DNA from: CAXXOK01 sp963678055
Lineage (GTDB): Bacteria > Bacillota > Clostridia > Christensenellales > Aristaeellaceae
Length of the DNA: 64,000 nucleotides
Direction: 5' to 3'
NCBI GenBank assembly: GCA_963678055.1
Contig: OY782679.1
Coordinates: 1,054,001 to 1,118,000 of the forward strand
Part shown: piece after piece, positions 53,828 to 62,002 of the stretch
Layout: each line of letters starts with the position of its first letter
Numbering within the stretch: position 1 is the stretch's first letter
Notes under the pieces: model-generated
Seen by the model: only the letters and a program-made list of their open reading frames with translations
Database searches by the model: none
What the model was told of the DNA's origin: nothing
Made by a program: the position numbers and the translations under genes

Positions 53828-55186
53828 TCAGCTTTTGTCCTTGTCGTTATCCTTTTCGTCTTCCGGCGGAGCGGGTGGAATTTTCGAGACCAACGCAGAC
53901 TCTAGCCTGTGATCAATAATAGTTTCCGCTTTGATGTGAAGGCCGTAAATGTCCACCTCGGGGGTGGAGCCGTCCTTAGGAATGGTATTAAAGCAGGAGA
54001 ACACCATGCCGCCCAGCGTATCGTACTCCTCGTCCAGCGGGAGCTCGATTTCCAGTGCATCGGCCAGCGTTTCCAGCTCTATGCTGCCGTCGCAGCGCCA
54101 GAGATTGTCGCCAATGGAGACGATTTCATTTTCTTCGGCGGGGTCAAATTCGTCGTAAATGTTGCCGACGATCTCCTCAATCAGGTCTTCCATGGTGACA
54201 ATGCCGCTCATGCCGCCGTACTCGTCCACAACGATGGCCATATGCACCTTCTGCTTTTGCATGTTGCGGAACAATACATCGGCGGGTACCGTTTCCGGCA
54301 CCAGGTAGGCGGGGCGCAGCAGCTCGCGCAGGGTTTTTCTGGGCTCGTCCTGTGCGTTCAGCAGGAAATCGCGCGTGTTGAGTATGCCGGTAATATCGTC
54401 GATATCCTCATCATACACGGGGAAGCGGCTTAAGCCGGAGTCCCGGATGGTTTGGAGGATTTCTGCGTTTGTGTCATCCACATGAATGGCAACCACGTCC
54501 ATACGGTGCACCATCACATATTCAGCGGTGATGTTGTTGAACTCGAAGATGTTTTCAATCATCTCGCGCTCGTCTTCCTGTATGGTGCCGCGCTCGCTGC
54601 TGATATCCACCATCAGGCGGATTTCCTCTTCGGTTACAGCAGCTTTTGCCGCGTGAGGGTCAATGCGCATCAGTCGGAGCAGGCCATTGGTGGATATGCT
54701 TAGCAGCCACACGATGGGTTTAAAGAGAACCTGCACAACAATAATGATGCGGCTTGACATGCGTGCAACTTTTTCGGGGTTTTGCATGGCGATACGCTTG
54801 GGTGTCAACTCGCCCAGTACCAGGGTGAAATAGCTTAGGATGATGGTAACCATAATCATGGAAACGGTGGACAGTGCTTGTTCTGATAACAGGGTAAACC
54901 CGCTGGCGAGCATCGACTGCGTAATGCGGCTTGCGATATTGCTGGCTGCAAATGCACTTGCTAAAAATCCGCCCAGCGTAATGGCGACCTGTATGGTGGA
55001 CAGGAAGTCACTGGGGGATTCAGCCAGCCGAAGCATCATTGCGGCTTTTTTGTCGCCTTCTTCAGCTTGTTTACGAACTTTGTTTTCGTTAATTGAAATA
55101 ACGGCGATCTCGGTTGCAGCGAAGAACGCGTTGATCAGGATCAGAACGAACTGCAGCAGTAGATGACTGCCTATAGGGTCGTCCAA
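53828..55186 (-). CDS. CNNM/HlyC-CorC family membrane protein with CBS pair
   Basis: A 452-residue protein with a DUF21/CNNM transmembrane domain (three to four helices in 1-175), a CBS-domain pair (about 210-330, 'MVHRMDVVAIHVDDTNAEI' and 'VDEYGGMSGIVTMEDLIEEI') and a C-terminal CorC_HlyC domain (about 350-435). Relatives are Mg2+ (or Co2+) exporters or their regulators; the older name hemolysin C is misleading. The tail is very rich in Asp, Glu and Lys. The start is TTG 55186, eight bases after AAGGAGG. An extended -10 (TGGTATAAT) lies about 50 bases upstream. Confidence 0.88.
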   Translation of the reverse strand: MDDPIGSHLLLQFVLILINAFFAATEIAVISINENKVRKQAEEGDKKAAMMLRLAESPSDFLSTIQVAITLGGFLASAFAASNIASRITQSMLASGFTLLSEQALSTVSMIMVTIILSYFTLVLGELTPKRIAMQNPEKVARMSSRIIIVVQVLFKPIVWLLSISTNGLLRLMRIDPHAAKAAVTEEEIRLMVDISSERGTIQEDEREMIENIFEFNNITAEYVMVHRMDVVAIHVDDTNAEILQTIRDSGLSRFPVYDEDIDDITGILNTRDFLLNAQDEPRKTLRELLRPAYLVPETVPADVLFRNMQKQKVHMAIVVDEYGGMSGIVTMEDLIEEIVGNIYDEFDPAEENEIVSIGDNLWRCDGSIELETLADALEIELPLDEEYDTLGGMVFSCFNTIPKDGSTPEVDIYGLHIKAETIIDHRLESALVSKIPPAPPEDEKDNDKDKS

Positions 55187-55267
55187 GGATTAGCCCTCCT
55201 TCGGTGAATACGCAATATGGTCTTGGTCGCGATACGCTATTATACCACAGGTACGGGCTTCCGTGCT

Positions 55268-55305
55268 ATAGAAAAAGCCATCCACTTTATGGAAGGCTTT
55301 TCCAT
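55268..55305. terminator. Terminator at the end of the pst-pho operon
   Basis: AAAAGCC-T-TCCA/TGGA-T-GGCTTTT with a 5-base loop and T-rich tail on the minus strand, six bases after the phoR stop. Confidence 0.75.
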
Positions 55306-55310
55306 AGGGT

Positions 55311-56957
55311 TTAAGCCGTGGTTAGCGGGAAGTGCACGGTGATCTCGGTTCCCTGATCTGGCGCGCTTTTCAGGCTGATCGATGCATCGTGCAGCTGCGC
55401 GCCGTTTTTTACAATTGACAGGCCCAGACCCGTGCCGCCGGTCTCCTTGGAGCGGCTGGAATCCACGCGGTAGAAGCGCTCAAACACTCGGTGATGGTGC
55501 TCTGGCGGGATACCCAAACCGGAATCCTTTACCGTGATAAACGGCCGGTCGTCCGCCTCGCCAACGAGCACATCCACATCGCCGCCCTTTTTGTTGTATT
55601 TGATGGCGTTGTCGATGAGGTTGATCGTCATTTCCTCAAGCAATGTGCGGTCGCCCATGACGATGGTCTGTGTGCCGTTTACAGTAACGGTAACATCCTG
55701 TTTTTCTGCATACTCCTTGAGTTTGGATGCGCAGGCTTGCGCCAGCATGAATAGCTCCACAGGAGTTTTTTGCTTGGTGATTCCTTCATCAAGCTTGGAA
55801 AGCCGGAGAATGTCTTCCACCAGCGATAACAGCCGCAGGCTTTCCTGGTGAATTTTCTTGCCCAGGGTTGCGGTGTCCTCCGGTTTGGCAAATCCCGTTT
55901 CCAACAGTTCCGCATAGCCGGAAATGGTGGTCAGGGGCGTACGCAGCTCGTGGCTGACATTGGCGGTAAACTGTTTGCGGTTTTGCTCGGCGGTCTGTGC
56001 ATTGGTAATGTCCTGCAAAAGCAGTACGATGCCGACTTCGCCTTCGGAGGGGCTGGACGATACATGATAGGTGCGTCCGCCCATCTGCATTTCGCCGCTG
56101 CCGCCGTTGTTGGACAGGATGCGCATCAGGGTTTCGTGGCGGCTGATTTCCAGCAGCGGTTTTTTCAGCAGATCGCCGTTACCGGCGTTTAAAATCTGCC
56201 GGGCGGCGGGATTGATTACGAGGATACGGTTGCCTTCGCCCAGCACAATCAGCCCTTCGCGCAGGTCGCGCAGCATGGAGGCGACTTCCGTTTGATGCCG
56301 TTTCTGTTCGCGGATTTGCTCGGCAATGCGCCTGTTTTGTGCATCCATACGCCGCAGCATGGGGGAGAACTCCTCATACGCGTCGGATTGCAGGGGATCG
56401 TCCAGGTTAATCTGATCCAGCGGCCCGATCAGCGAGGTGGTGATGGGCTTGGCCAGCTGATAGGCAAGAAGGGTGGAGATAACAAAGCCCAGCGCGATCC
56501 ACCCGATCATCCCGCGGATGGTGACCCATACGCTTTTTAGCGTACCGGCTACCCGCAGTACATAGGTATCGTTCAGTTTTTCAGCATAATACACGCTGGT
56601 TTCGCCAATTGTCGCCGATGAACGGCTGGCACTGCCACTGCCGCTGTCAAAAGCGTCGATTACCTCAGCGCGGCTTGCGTGGTTTTCCATCTGCGCGGAA
56701 TCGGCCTCATTGTCAAACCATACGGTGCCGTCCCTGTCAATCAAGGTGACGCGGTTGACGAATATCCCCTTGCGCAGATAAGCCGCTGGGTCGGGTTGAT
56801 CTTGCAGCATAGCGGAAAGCGTATCGGCTTCCTGCCGCAGCTGGGATTGCAGCTGGCTGCTAAAGTACATATACATGCCGCCGATTAACAGTATCGACAG
56901 CAACAGCGATATGAGCATGGAAAACAGGACCAGACTTCGAAACAGCTTTCTCCTCAC
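55311..56957 (-). CDS. phoR: Phosphate-sensing histidine kinase PhoR
   Basis: A 548-residue membrane kinase: first TM helix 8-31, extracellular sensor region about 32-145, second TM 148-165, HAMP-like linker about 166-218, a PAS domain (about 225-320), HisKA with the phosphorylated His336 in 'ANVSHELRTPLTTISGYAE', and the HATPase domain with 'NLIDNAIKYNKKGG', 'DSGLGIPPEH' and 'GGTGLGLSIVK' nucleotide-binding boxes. The layout matches PhoR/WalK-type kinases; placement directly after phoB in the pst operon makes PhoR the firm choice. Its ATG overlaps the phoB stop by 4 bases. Confidence 0.93.
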   Translation of the reverse strand: MRRKLFRSLVLFSMLISLLLSILLIGGMYMYFSSQLQSQLRQEADTLSAMLQDQPDPAAYLRKGIFVNRVTLIDRDGTVWFDNEADSAQMENHASRAEVIDAFDSGSGSASRSSATIGETSVYYAEKLNDTYVLRVAGTLKSVWVTIRGMIGWIALGFVISTLLAYQLAKPITTSLIGPLDQINLDDPLQSDAYEEFSPMLRRMDAQNRRIAEQIREQKRHQTEVASMLRDLREGLIVLGEGNRILVINPAARQILNAGNGDLLKKPLLEISRHETLMRILSNNGGSGEMQMGGRTYHVSSSPSEGEVGIVLLLQDITNAQTAEQNRKQFTANVSHELRTPLTTISGYAELLETGFAKPEDTATLGKKIHQESLRLLSLVEDILRLSKLDEGITKQKTPVELFMLAQACASKLKEYAEKQDVTVTVNGTQTIVMGDRTLLEEMTINLIDNAIKYNKKGGDVDVLVGEADDRPFITVKDSGLGIPPEHHHRVFERFYRVDSSRSKETGGTGLGLSIVKNGAQLHDASISLKSAPDQGTEITVHFPLTTA

Positions 56958-57628
56958 GTTGTTTCCTCCAGCTTATAGCCCACGCCGCGTACGGTGTGTA
57001 TCATCTCGCCGCAGCGGCCGAGTTTCAGCCGCAGGGAACGGATGTGCACATCAACGGTACGCGTATCGCCGGCATAGTTCAGGCCCCATACATCGTCCAG
57101 CAGCAAATCGCGCGTTACGGCTTTGCCGGCATGGGTCATCAGGAAGGACAGAAGCTCAAACTCCATATGGGTGAGCTCCACGGTTTGTTCATCGGCCAGC
57201 ACCAAGTGGCGTTCCCGGTCCAGCGTCAAACAGCCGACGGTGACTACCGCTTCGGTTTTCACATCCTCGCTGCGGCGCAGCAGCGCTTTGACCCGCGCCA
57301 GCAGTTCCATTACGCCAAAAGGCTTGGACAGATAATCGTCCGCGCCTGCGTCCAGACCGCGTACCTTGTCCATCTCGGTGCCTTTGGCGGTCACCAGAAT
57401 AATAGGAAGGCGCTTGGTTCTAGGTTCCCGGCGCAGGCTTTGCAGAAGCGAAACACCATCTTCGCCGGGTAGCATAACATCCAGCAAGACCAGCGAGGGT
57501 AGTTTCTGCTTGATTGCCGTGCGGAACGCCGCGGCGTTGGAAAAGCCTTCCACGGCAAAGCCTGCCTGTTTCAGCGCATAGAGTTCCAGCTCGCGAACGC
57601 CGATATCATCTTCAACGATATAGATCAC
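56954..57628 (-). CDS. phoB: Phosphate regulon response regulator PhoB
   Basis: A 224-residue OmpR/PhoB-type regulator. The receiver domain (1-118) has the acidic pocket 'VEDD' (5-8), phospho-acceptor D50 in 'LVLLDVMLPGEDG' and the conserved Lys in 'YLSKPFG'. The winged-helix domain (about 130-222) ends in 'DVHIRSLRLKLG' and 'IHTVRGVGYKLEE'. It presumably binds the 11-bp-spaced repeats upstream of pstC and pstS. It is called PhoP in Bacillus. Overlaps both phoU and phoR by 4 bases. Confidence 0.93.
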   Translation of the reverse strand: MIYIVEDDIGVRELELYALKQAGFAVEGFSNAAAFRTAIKQKLPSLVLLDVMLPGEDGVSLLQSLRREPRTKRLPIILVTAKGTEMDKVRGLDAGADDYLSKPFGVMELLARVKALLRRSEDVKTEAVVTVGCLTLDRERHLVLADEQTVELTHMEFELLSFLMTHAGKAVTRDLLLDDVWGLNYAGDTRTVDVHIRSLRLKLGRCGEMIHTVRGVGYKLEETT

Positions 57629-58284
57629 CTGAGTTCGTCTCCTTTATACAGACCGGTCACACAGTACTCAACCCACTCGGCAATGTTCACCGCATGGTCG
57701 CCGATGCGCTCGTAGTATTTGGCGATCATCAGAAAATCCATGCCCTCCACGCTGCGGCTGGCATCCTTGGCCATGTAGTTTGCAATCTCCTGTTTGACTT
57801 CCACAAACAGGTTGTCGACGATGTCGTCGTCATCCATCACCACACGGGCTAGCTCCACATCCTGGCGCACATACGCGTCCACCGCGCGGTGTACCATGTC
57901 AATCGCGGTGCGCGACATGGCTAAAAAATGCTCGGGACGCTGTTTGATCTCGTAATCGATCATGGTAATAATCTCGGAAATATCGGCCGCGTGATCGGCA
58001 ATGCGTTCCATATCGGTAATCATTTTCAGTGCCGAGCTCACCACGCGCAAATCGTGGGCGACCGGCTGGCGCGTGAGCAGCATACGCAGGCAAAGGCTCT
58101 CAATTTCACGTTCCTTGCGGTCGATTACGGAGTCGCCTTCGATGATCTCCTCAGCCCGTACCTTATCCAAGCTCAATAACACTTCGCTGGCGGCTTCCAG
58201 CGTATTTTCAATCATGCCGCACATTTCGATCATCTGTTGGTTCAAGCCCTCGACCTGTGCGTCAAACAGATTCTTTCTCATCAT
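57625..58284 (-). CDS. phoU: Phosphate transport regulator PhoU
   Basis: A 219-residue all-helical protein built of two three-helix repeats, each with the PhoU metal-cluster motif: 'ITDMERIADHAADI' (about 91-104) and 'AKYYERIGDHAVNIAEW' (about 189-205). PhoU links the Pst transporter to PhoR and shuts the regulon down when phosphate is plentiful. Sitting between pstB and phoB in the same overlapping operon agrees with that role. Two adjacent ATG codons are available at 58284 and 58281; the first is used. Confidence 0.95.
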   Translation of the reverse strand: MMRKNLFDAQVEGLNQQMIEMCGMIENTLEAASEVLLSLDKVRAEEIIEGDSVIDRKEREIESLCLRMLLTRQPVAHDLRVVSSALKMITDMERIADHAADISEIITMIDYEIKQRPEHFLAMSRTAIDMVHRAVDAYVRQDVELARVVMDDDDIVDNLFVEVKQEIANYMAKDASRSVEGMDFLMIAKYYERIGDHAVNIAEWVEYCVTGLYKGDELR

Positions 58285-59030
58285 CCGAACCTCCCTGTGA
58301 TGTAATCTTCGGTTCTCTTATCGCGCGGCATGGAGAACAGGTTTTTGGTTTCGCCGGATTCGACCACCTCGCCAAGCAGGAAAAACGCCGTGGTATCGCT
58401 GATGCGAAGCGCCTGCTGCATGTTATGGGTTACGATGGCAATAGTGTATTTTTCTTTGAGCTCCACAGCCAGCTCTTCGATTTTTCCGGTGGAAATGGGG
58501 TCCAGTGCACTGGTGGGTTCATCCATCAATAGCACTTCGGGCTGCACGGCCAGCGCACGGGCGATGCAAAGGCGCTGCTGCTGCCCGCCGGATAAGCCCA
58601 GCGCGCTTTTTTGCAGGCGGTCCTTCAGCTCGTCCCAGATGGCCGCATCCCGCAAGGAACGTTCCACCACTTCGTCCAGCATGGCCTTGCGGCGCACGCC
58701 GTGGGTACGGGGGCCGTAGGCGATATTATCGTAAACGCTCATGGGAAAAGGGTTGGGTTTCTGAAAGACCATGCCCACGCGTTTGCGGAGTTTGTTCACG
58801 TCCATATCTCCGTAAATATCTTCGCCGTCCAGCGTAACACTTCCTGTAATACGGCAGGTGGGGATCAGATCGTTCATGCGGTTGAGCGATTTCAGTAAGG
58901 TGGATTTTCCGCAGCCGGACGGGCCGATGAACGCTGTAATCTGATGTTCCGGAATCTGCAAATCCACAGATTTCAACGCTTGGAAATCATCATAAAACAG
59001 GTCGAGATTTTTGGTTTCAATTTTGTACAT
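58281..59030 (-). CDS. pstB: Phosphate ABC transporter ATP-binding protein
   Basis: The 249-residue ATPase of the PstSCAB high-affinity phosphate importer. Walker A is 'GPSGCGKSTLLKSLNRMNDL' (about 33-52), the last part being typical of PstB; the ABC signature is 'LSGGQQQRLCIARAL' (about 146-160) and Walker B 'VLLMDEPTSALDP' (about 166-178), with the switch His in 'VTHNM'. It starts 3 bases after pstA and overlaps phoU by 4. Confidence 0.97.
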   Translation of the reverse strand: MYKIETKNLDLFYDDFQALKSVDLQIPEHQITAFIGPSGCGKSTLLKSLNRMNDLIPTCRITGSVTLDGEDIYGDMDVNKLRKRVGMVFQKPNPFPMSVYDNIAYGPRTHGVRRKAMLDEVVERSLRDAAIWDELKDRLQKSALGLSGGQQQRLCIARALAVQPEVLLMDEPTSALDPISTGKIEELAVELKEKYTIAIVTHNMQQALRISDTTAFFLLGEVVESGETKNLFSMPRDKRTEDYITGRFG

Positions 59031-59033
59031 AGT

Positions 59034-59939
59034 CTACTCCTTCACAATTCTGCGGGAAATCAGGCGCGAGATGCCGTTCATCAGCAATACAAACAGCAGC
59101 AGCACCGAAGCCGTGGCGTATGCCTTGCCGATGAAATGGCCTTCCCCGGCAAGCATGTACATGTGCACCGCCAGGGTGCTGCCGGACGACGATATGCCCG
59201 ATGCGAGCTTCGCGACCGTTCCGGCTGTAAAGATCAGCGCGGCGGTCTCGCCCACGATACGGCCGATGGACAGCACGATACCGGCCAGGATGCCCGGTGC
59301 GGCGGGCGGCAGCACGATGCGAAACACTGTGCGAAGCTTACCCGCGCCCAGGCCGTAGCTGCCCTCGCGGTAGCTGACAGGCACGGATAAAAGCGCTTCT
59401 TCGGTGGTGCGCATGATCAGCGGCAGTATCATCAAGCTCAGGGTTAAGGCACCGGCGATCAGCGACATGCCAAGCCCTAGGGCGATAACGAAGAACACCA
59501 TGCCAAACAGGCCGTAGATAATGCTGGGTATACCCGCCAGGGTTTCGGCGGTGACGCGGATGGTTTTCACAATCACACTGTTGCGCTTGGAGTACTCGCT
59601 GAGGAATATCGCCGCCCCGATGCCGACCGGCACGGCGAGAAACAACGACATAAACGTGATGATAAAGGTATTGATCAGCGACGGCATCAAGCTTTGGTTG
59701 TTGGTATTATATTGGAAAGAGAACAAATCCCACGACAGATTAGGTATACCCTGCGCCAGAATGCTGATGGTGACCTGTAAAAACAGGAATATGGTCAGCA
59801 GGGTGCACAGGATGGTCACAAGCCGGATCATCGCAGAAAAAGGATGTCGCCGAATGCGTAGTTTCCACTGTCTGAACTTCAGGGAAAAGCGCTCTTTGAA
59901 GGGCATGTTTTTTGGCGTTGCGGGGTTGTGGCTACTCAT
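59034..59939 (-). CDS. pstA: Phosphate ABC transporter permease PstA
   Basis: A 301-residue inner-membrane permease with six predicted helices. The cytoplasmic EAA loop that docks PstB is visible as 'VPVSYREGSYGLGAGKLRTV' (about 197-216). An N-terminal charged stretch of about 35 residues precedes the first helix. It forms the channel with PstC. The ATG overlaps the pstC stop by 4 bases. Confidence 0.95.
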   Translation of the reverse strand: MSSHNPATPKNMPFKERFSLKFRQWKLRIRRHPFSAMIRLVTILCTLLTIFLFLQVTISILAQGIPNLSWDLFSFQYNTNNQSLMPSLINTFIITFMSLFLAVPVGIGAAIFLSEYSKRNSVIVKTIRVTAETLAGIPSIIYGLFGMVFFVIALGLGMSLIAGALTLSLMILPLIMRTTEEALLSVPVSYREGSYGLGAGKLRTVFRIVLPPAAPGILAGIVLSIGRIVGETAALIFTAGTVAKLASGISSSGSTLAVHMYMLAGEGHFIGKAYATASVLLLFVLLMNGISRLISRRIVKE

Positions 59940-60784
59940 GATTCCACCCTCCTATTCAAAACCGAGAAGATCAGGTTGATCAATAAGATGAACACAAACA
60001 ACACCACGCCGGTGGCAATCAGCGCTTCGCGGTGTAAGTCGGCAGCGTAGCCCATCTCGGTGACGATGTTGGTTGTCAGCGTGCGAATGCCTTTTAGGAT
60101 ACCGGCGGGCATTCTGGCCTGGTTGCCAGCGACCATCACAACAGCCATCGTCTCGCCGATGGCGCGGCCGATGCCAAGTACCAGCGCAGCCATAATGCCG
60201 CTTTTGGCCGCCGGCAGCACCGCGCGGAACACGCTGCGCTCCTCGGAGGTGCCAAGTGCCAGGCTTCCTTCATAATAGGATTCCGGAACCGCTTTGACCG
60301 ATGAATAGGTCAGCTGAATGATGGTCGGCAGGATCATCATCGCAAGCAATAGCGAAGCTGCCAGTATGCTGAACCCCGTACCGCCGAAGGTGGTGCGCAC
60401 AAACGGTACCAGCACACGAATGCCGAAGAACCCGTATACGACCGACGGGATACCCGCCATCAGCGCGATCATCGGCTGGAGTACCTTTAGAAACGAATCG
60501 GGGCAAAACCTTGCCATGTATACACCGCCCAGCACTCCGATGGGGCCGCCAAGCAGTATGGCACCGGCTGTTACGTAGATACTGCCGACGATCATCGGCA
60601 GTATGCCGAATATGTCCTGCAGCGGTTTCCACGTTGTACCGGTCAGAAAATCCAGAATATTGACCTTTCCAAAGAAAGGAACACCGGTTAGAAACAGATA
60701 CACGCAGATAAGCAACACAGCGGCCACGCTCACACAGGCCGCTGCCATGAATACCCAGCGCATCGCTTTCTCGTTTAGTTTCAT
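59936..60784 (-). CDS. pstC: Phosphate ABC transporter permease PstC
   Basis: A 282-residue permease with six predicted helices; EAA loop at 'VPESYYEGSLALGTSEERSV' (about 167-186). It is the first gene of the pstC-pstA-pstB-phoU-phoB-phoR operon, transcribed away from pstS. The promoter has a good TATAAT (60819-60814) but no good -35, with Pho-box repeats upstream, as expected for an activator-dependent promoter. Confidence 0.95.
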   Translation of the reverse strand: MKLNEKAMRWVFMAAACVSVAAVLLICVYLFLTGVPFFGKVNILDFLTGTTWKPLQDIFGILPMIVGSIYVTAGAILLGGPIGVLGGVYMARFCPDSFLKVLQPMIALMAGIPSVVYGFFGIRVLVPFVRTTFGGTGFSILAASLLLAMMILPTIIQLTYSSVKAVPESYYEGSLALGTSEERSVFRAVLPAAKSGIMAALVLGIGRAIGETMAVVMVAGNQARMPAGILKGIRTLTTNIVTEMGYAADLHREALIATGVVLFVFILLINLIFSVLNRRVES

Positions 60785-60813
60785 TCCATCTACCCTTTCA
60801 AACCCTCATTACA

Positions 60814-60881
60814 ATTATACAAATGTAAGAATAGTATTAGGATGTTATGGGTAAGTACGGCCAATGTAAAATCCGTGTTAA
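60814..60881 (-). promoter_or_regulatory. Pho-box array and -10 of the pstC operon
   Basis: On the minus strand four hexamers start exactly 11 bases apart: TTAACA (60881-60876), TTTACA (60870-60865), CGTACT (60859-60854) and ATAACA (60848-60843). Three of four match the Firmicutes PhoP/PhoB repeat TT(A/T)ACA. The -10 TATAAT is at 60819-60814. Confidence 0.75.
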
Positions 60882-60917
60882 ACTCGCTATTTTGCCTGCC
60901 TGTGTGCCCAGGGCGAT

Positions 60918-60971
60918 TTTACATAAGCTTTACGCTCATTGCATTGGCGTTTAACATTGCCGCCTTACAAT
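60918..60971 (+). promoter_or_regulatory. Pho-box array and -10 of pstS
   Basis: Four hexamers at 11-base steps: TTTACA (60918), TTTACG (60929), TGCATT (60940) and TTAACA (60951), then TACAAT (60966-60971) as the -10 with only a weak -35, the form expected of a phosphate-starvation promoter. Confidence 0.75.
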
Positions 60972-61016
60972 GACAGCGTAAACCACAAGGATTGAGTTTT
61001 GAAAGGAAATGAAAAC

Positions 61017-61850
61017 ATGAAGAAATTTGCAGGTATCCTCCTGGCCCTTATCATGGTAGCGTCCATCGTCACCGCATTCGCAGGCAGCGAAATCATCGTC
61101 ATCAGCCGTGAAGAGGGCAGCGGCACCCGCGGCGCGTTCGTAGAGCTGACCGGCGTAGAAACCAAAGAAGCCGGAGACCAGACCTATATTGAAGCCATTA
61201 TCGAAAGCGGCACCGCAGCCGTGATTACCACCGTGGAAAGCACCCCCACCGCGATTGGTTACATCTCCCTTGGTTCCCTGAACGACACCGTTAAGGCCGT
61301 GCAGGTTGAAGGCGTGGATGCCACCGTGGAAAACATCTTAAGCGGCGACTATGTGCTCGCCCGTCCGTTCAACATCGCCACCATGGGTGACGTCAGCCCG
61401 TTGGTCGCCGATTTTATCGCCTTTATCTTCTCCGAAGAAGCACAGAAAATTGTCATGGAAGAGGGCTACATCTCCCAGGGTTACAGCGATTATACCTCCG
61501 CTGACGTCGAAGGCAAGATCACTGTGGGCGGCTCCACCTCCGTGTACCCGCTGATGCAGAAGTTCGAAGAAGCGTACGAAGCGCTCAAAGACGGCAAGGT
61601 TGATGTTGAAGTCCAGGGCGGCGGCTCGACCGTTGGTATGACCGGCGCCAAAGACGGCACGTTCGACGTGGGCATGGCCTCCCGTGGGCTGAAAGACAGC
61701 GAACTGGAAGTCCTCACCCCGTACGTGGCCGCCATGGACGGTATCGCCGTGGTCGTCAACAACGAAAACGAAGTCTCCACCCTCACGATGGAGCAGATTA
61801 AAAACATCTTCACCGGCGAAACCACCGATTGGGCCGACGTGATGGAATAA
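61017..61850 (+). CDS. pstS: Phosphate-binding protein PstS with circularly permuted halves
   Basis: A 277-residue exported protein: the extracellular receptor that hands phosphate to PstCAB. Signal peptide 1-22. All three phosphate-binding loops of the family are present but in swapped order. 'ISREEGSGTRGAF' (29-41) and 'AIGYISLG' (79-86), which belong to the C-terminal half of ordinary PstS, come first; 'ITVGGSTSVYPLM' (168-180), 'GGGSTVG' (201-207), 'GMASRGLKDSE' (219-229), 'DGIAVVVN' (241-248) and 'IKNIFTGETTDWADV' (261-275), which belong to the N-terminal half, come last. The new ends fall exactly at the usual W-x-x-V / I-x-V-x-S-R-E-x-G-S-G-T junction. There is no cysteine at all, hence no lipid anchor. 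ATG 61017 follows AAAGGA. Confidence 0.92.
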   Translation: MKKFAGILLALIMVASIVTAFAGSEIIVISREEGSGTRGAFVELTGVETKEAGDQTYIEAIIESGTAAVITTVESTPTAIGYISLGSLNDTVKAVQVEGVDATVENILSGDYVLARPFNIATMGDVSPLVADFIAFIFSEEAQKIVMEEGYISQGYSDYTSADVEGKITVGGSTSVYPLMQKFEEAYEALKDGKVDVEVQGGGSTVGMTGAKDGTFDVGMASRGLKDSELEVLTPYVAAMDGIAVVVNNENEVSTLTMEQIKNIFTGETTDWADVME

Positions 61851-61872
61851 TCCCGTATTCCCGGATACACAC

Positions 61873-61906
61873 AACCCCGCCACAGCGATGTGGCGGGGGT
61901 TTTGTT
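61873..61906. terminator. Terminator of pstS
   Basis: AACCCCGCCACA-GCGA-TGTGGCGGGGTTTT, a near-symmetrical hairpin 23 bases after the stop. Confidence 0.85.
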
Positions 61907-61957
61907 TGTGTTGAATATCCGATATTCCTGTCTACCCTTCCCCGGCAATCCCAGCTA

Positions 61958-61966
61958 TGCTATAAT
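61958..61966 (+). promoter_or_regulatory. Extended -10 promoter of the GH1-GH13 genes
   Basis: TGCTATAAT (61958-61966) is an extended -10; no good -35 is seen at the right distance. No clear catabolite-responsive element was found. Confidence 0.5.
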
Positions 61967-62002
61967 GTCCTCACAGCAACACAATACCGGGAGGCGCTTT
62001 CA

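Noticed and set aside
61829..62002. N-terminal extension of the GH1 enzyme
   Set aside because: It runs through the pstS terminator and the gene's own promoter; TTG 62003 has a well-placed GGGAGG and begins the conserved domain.
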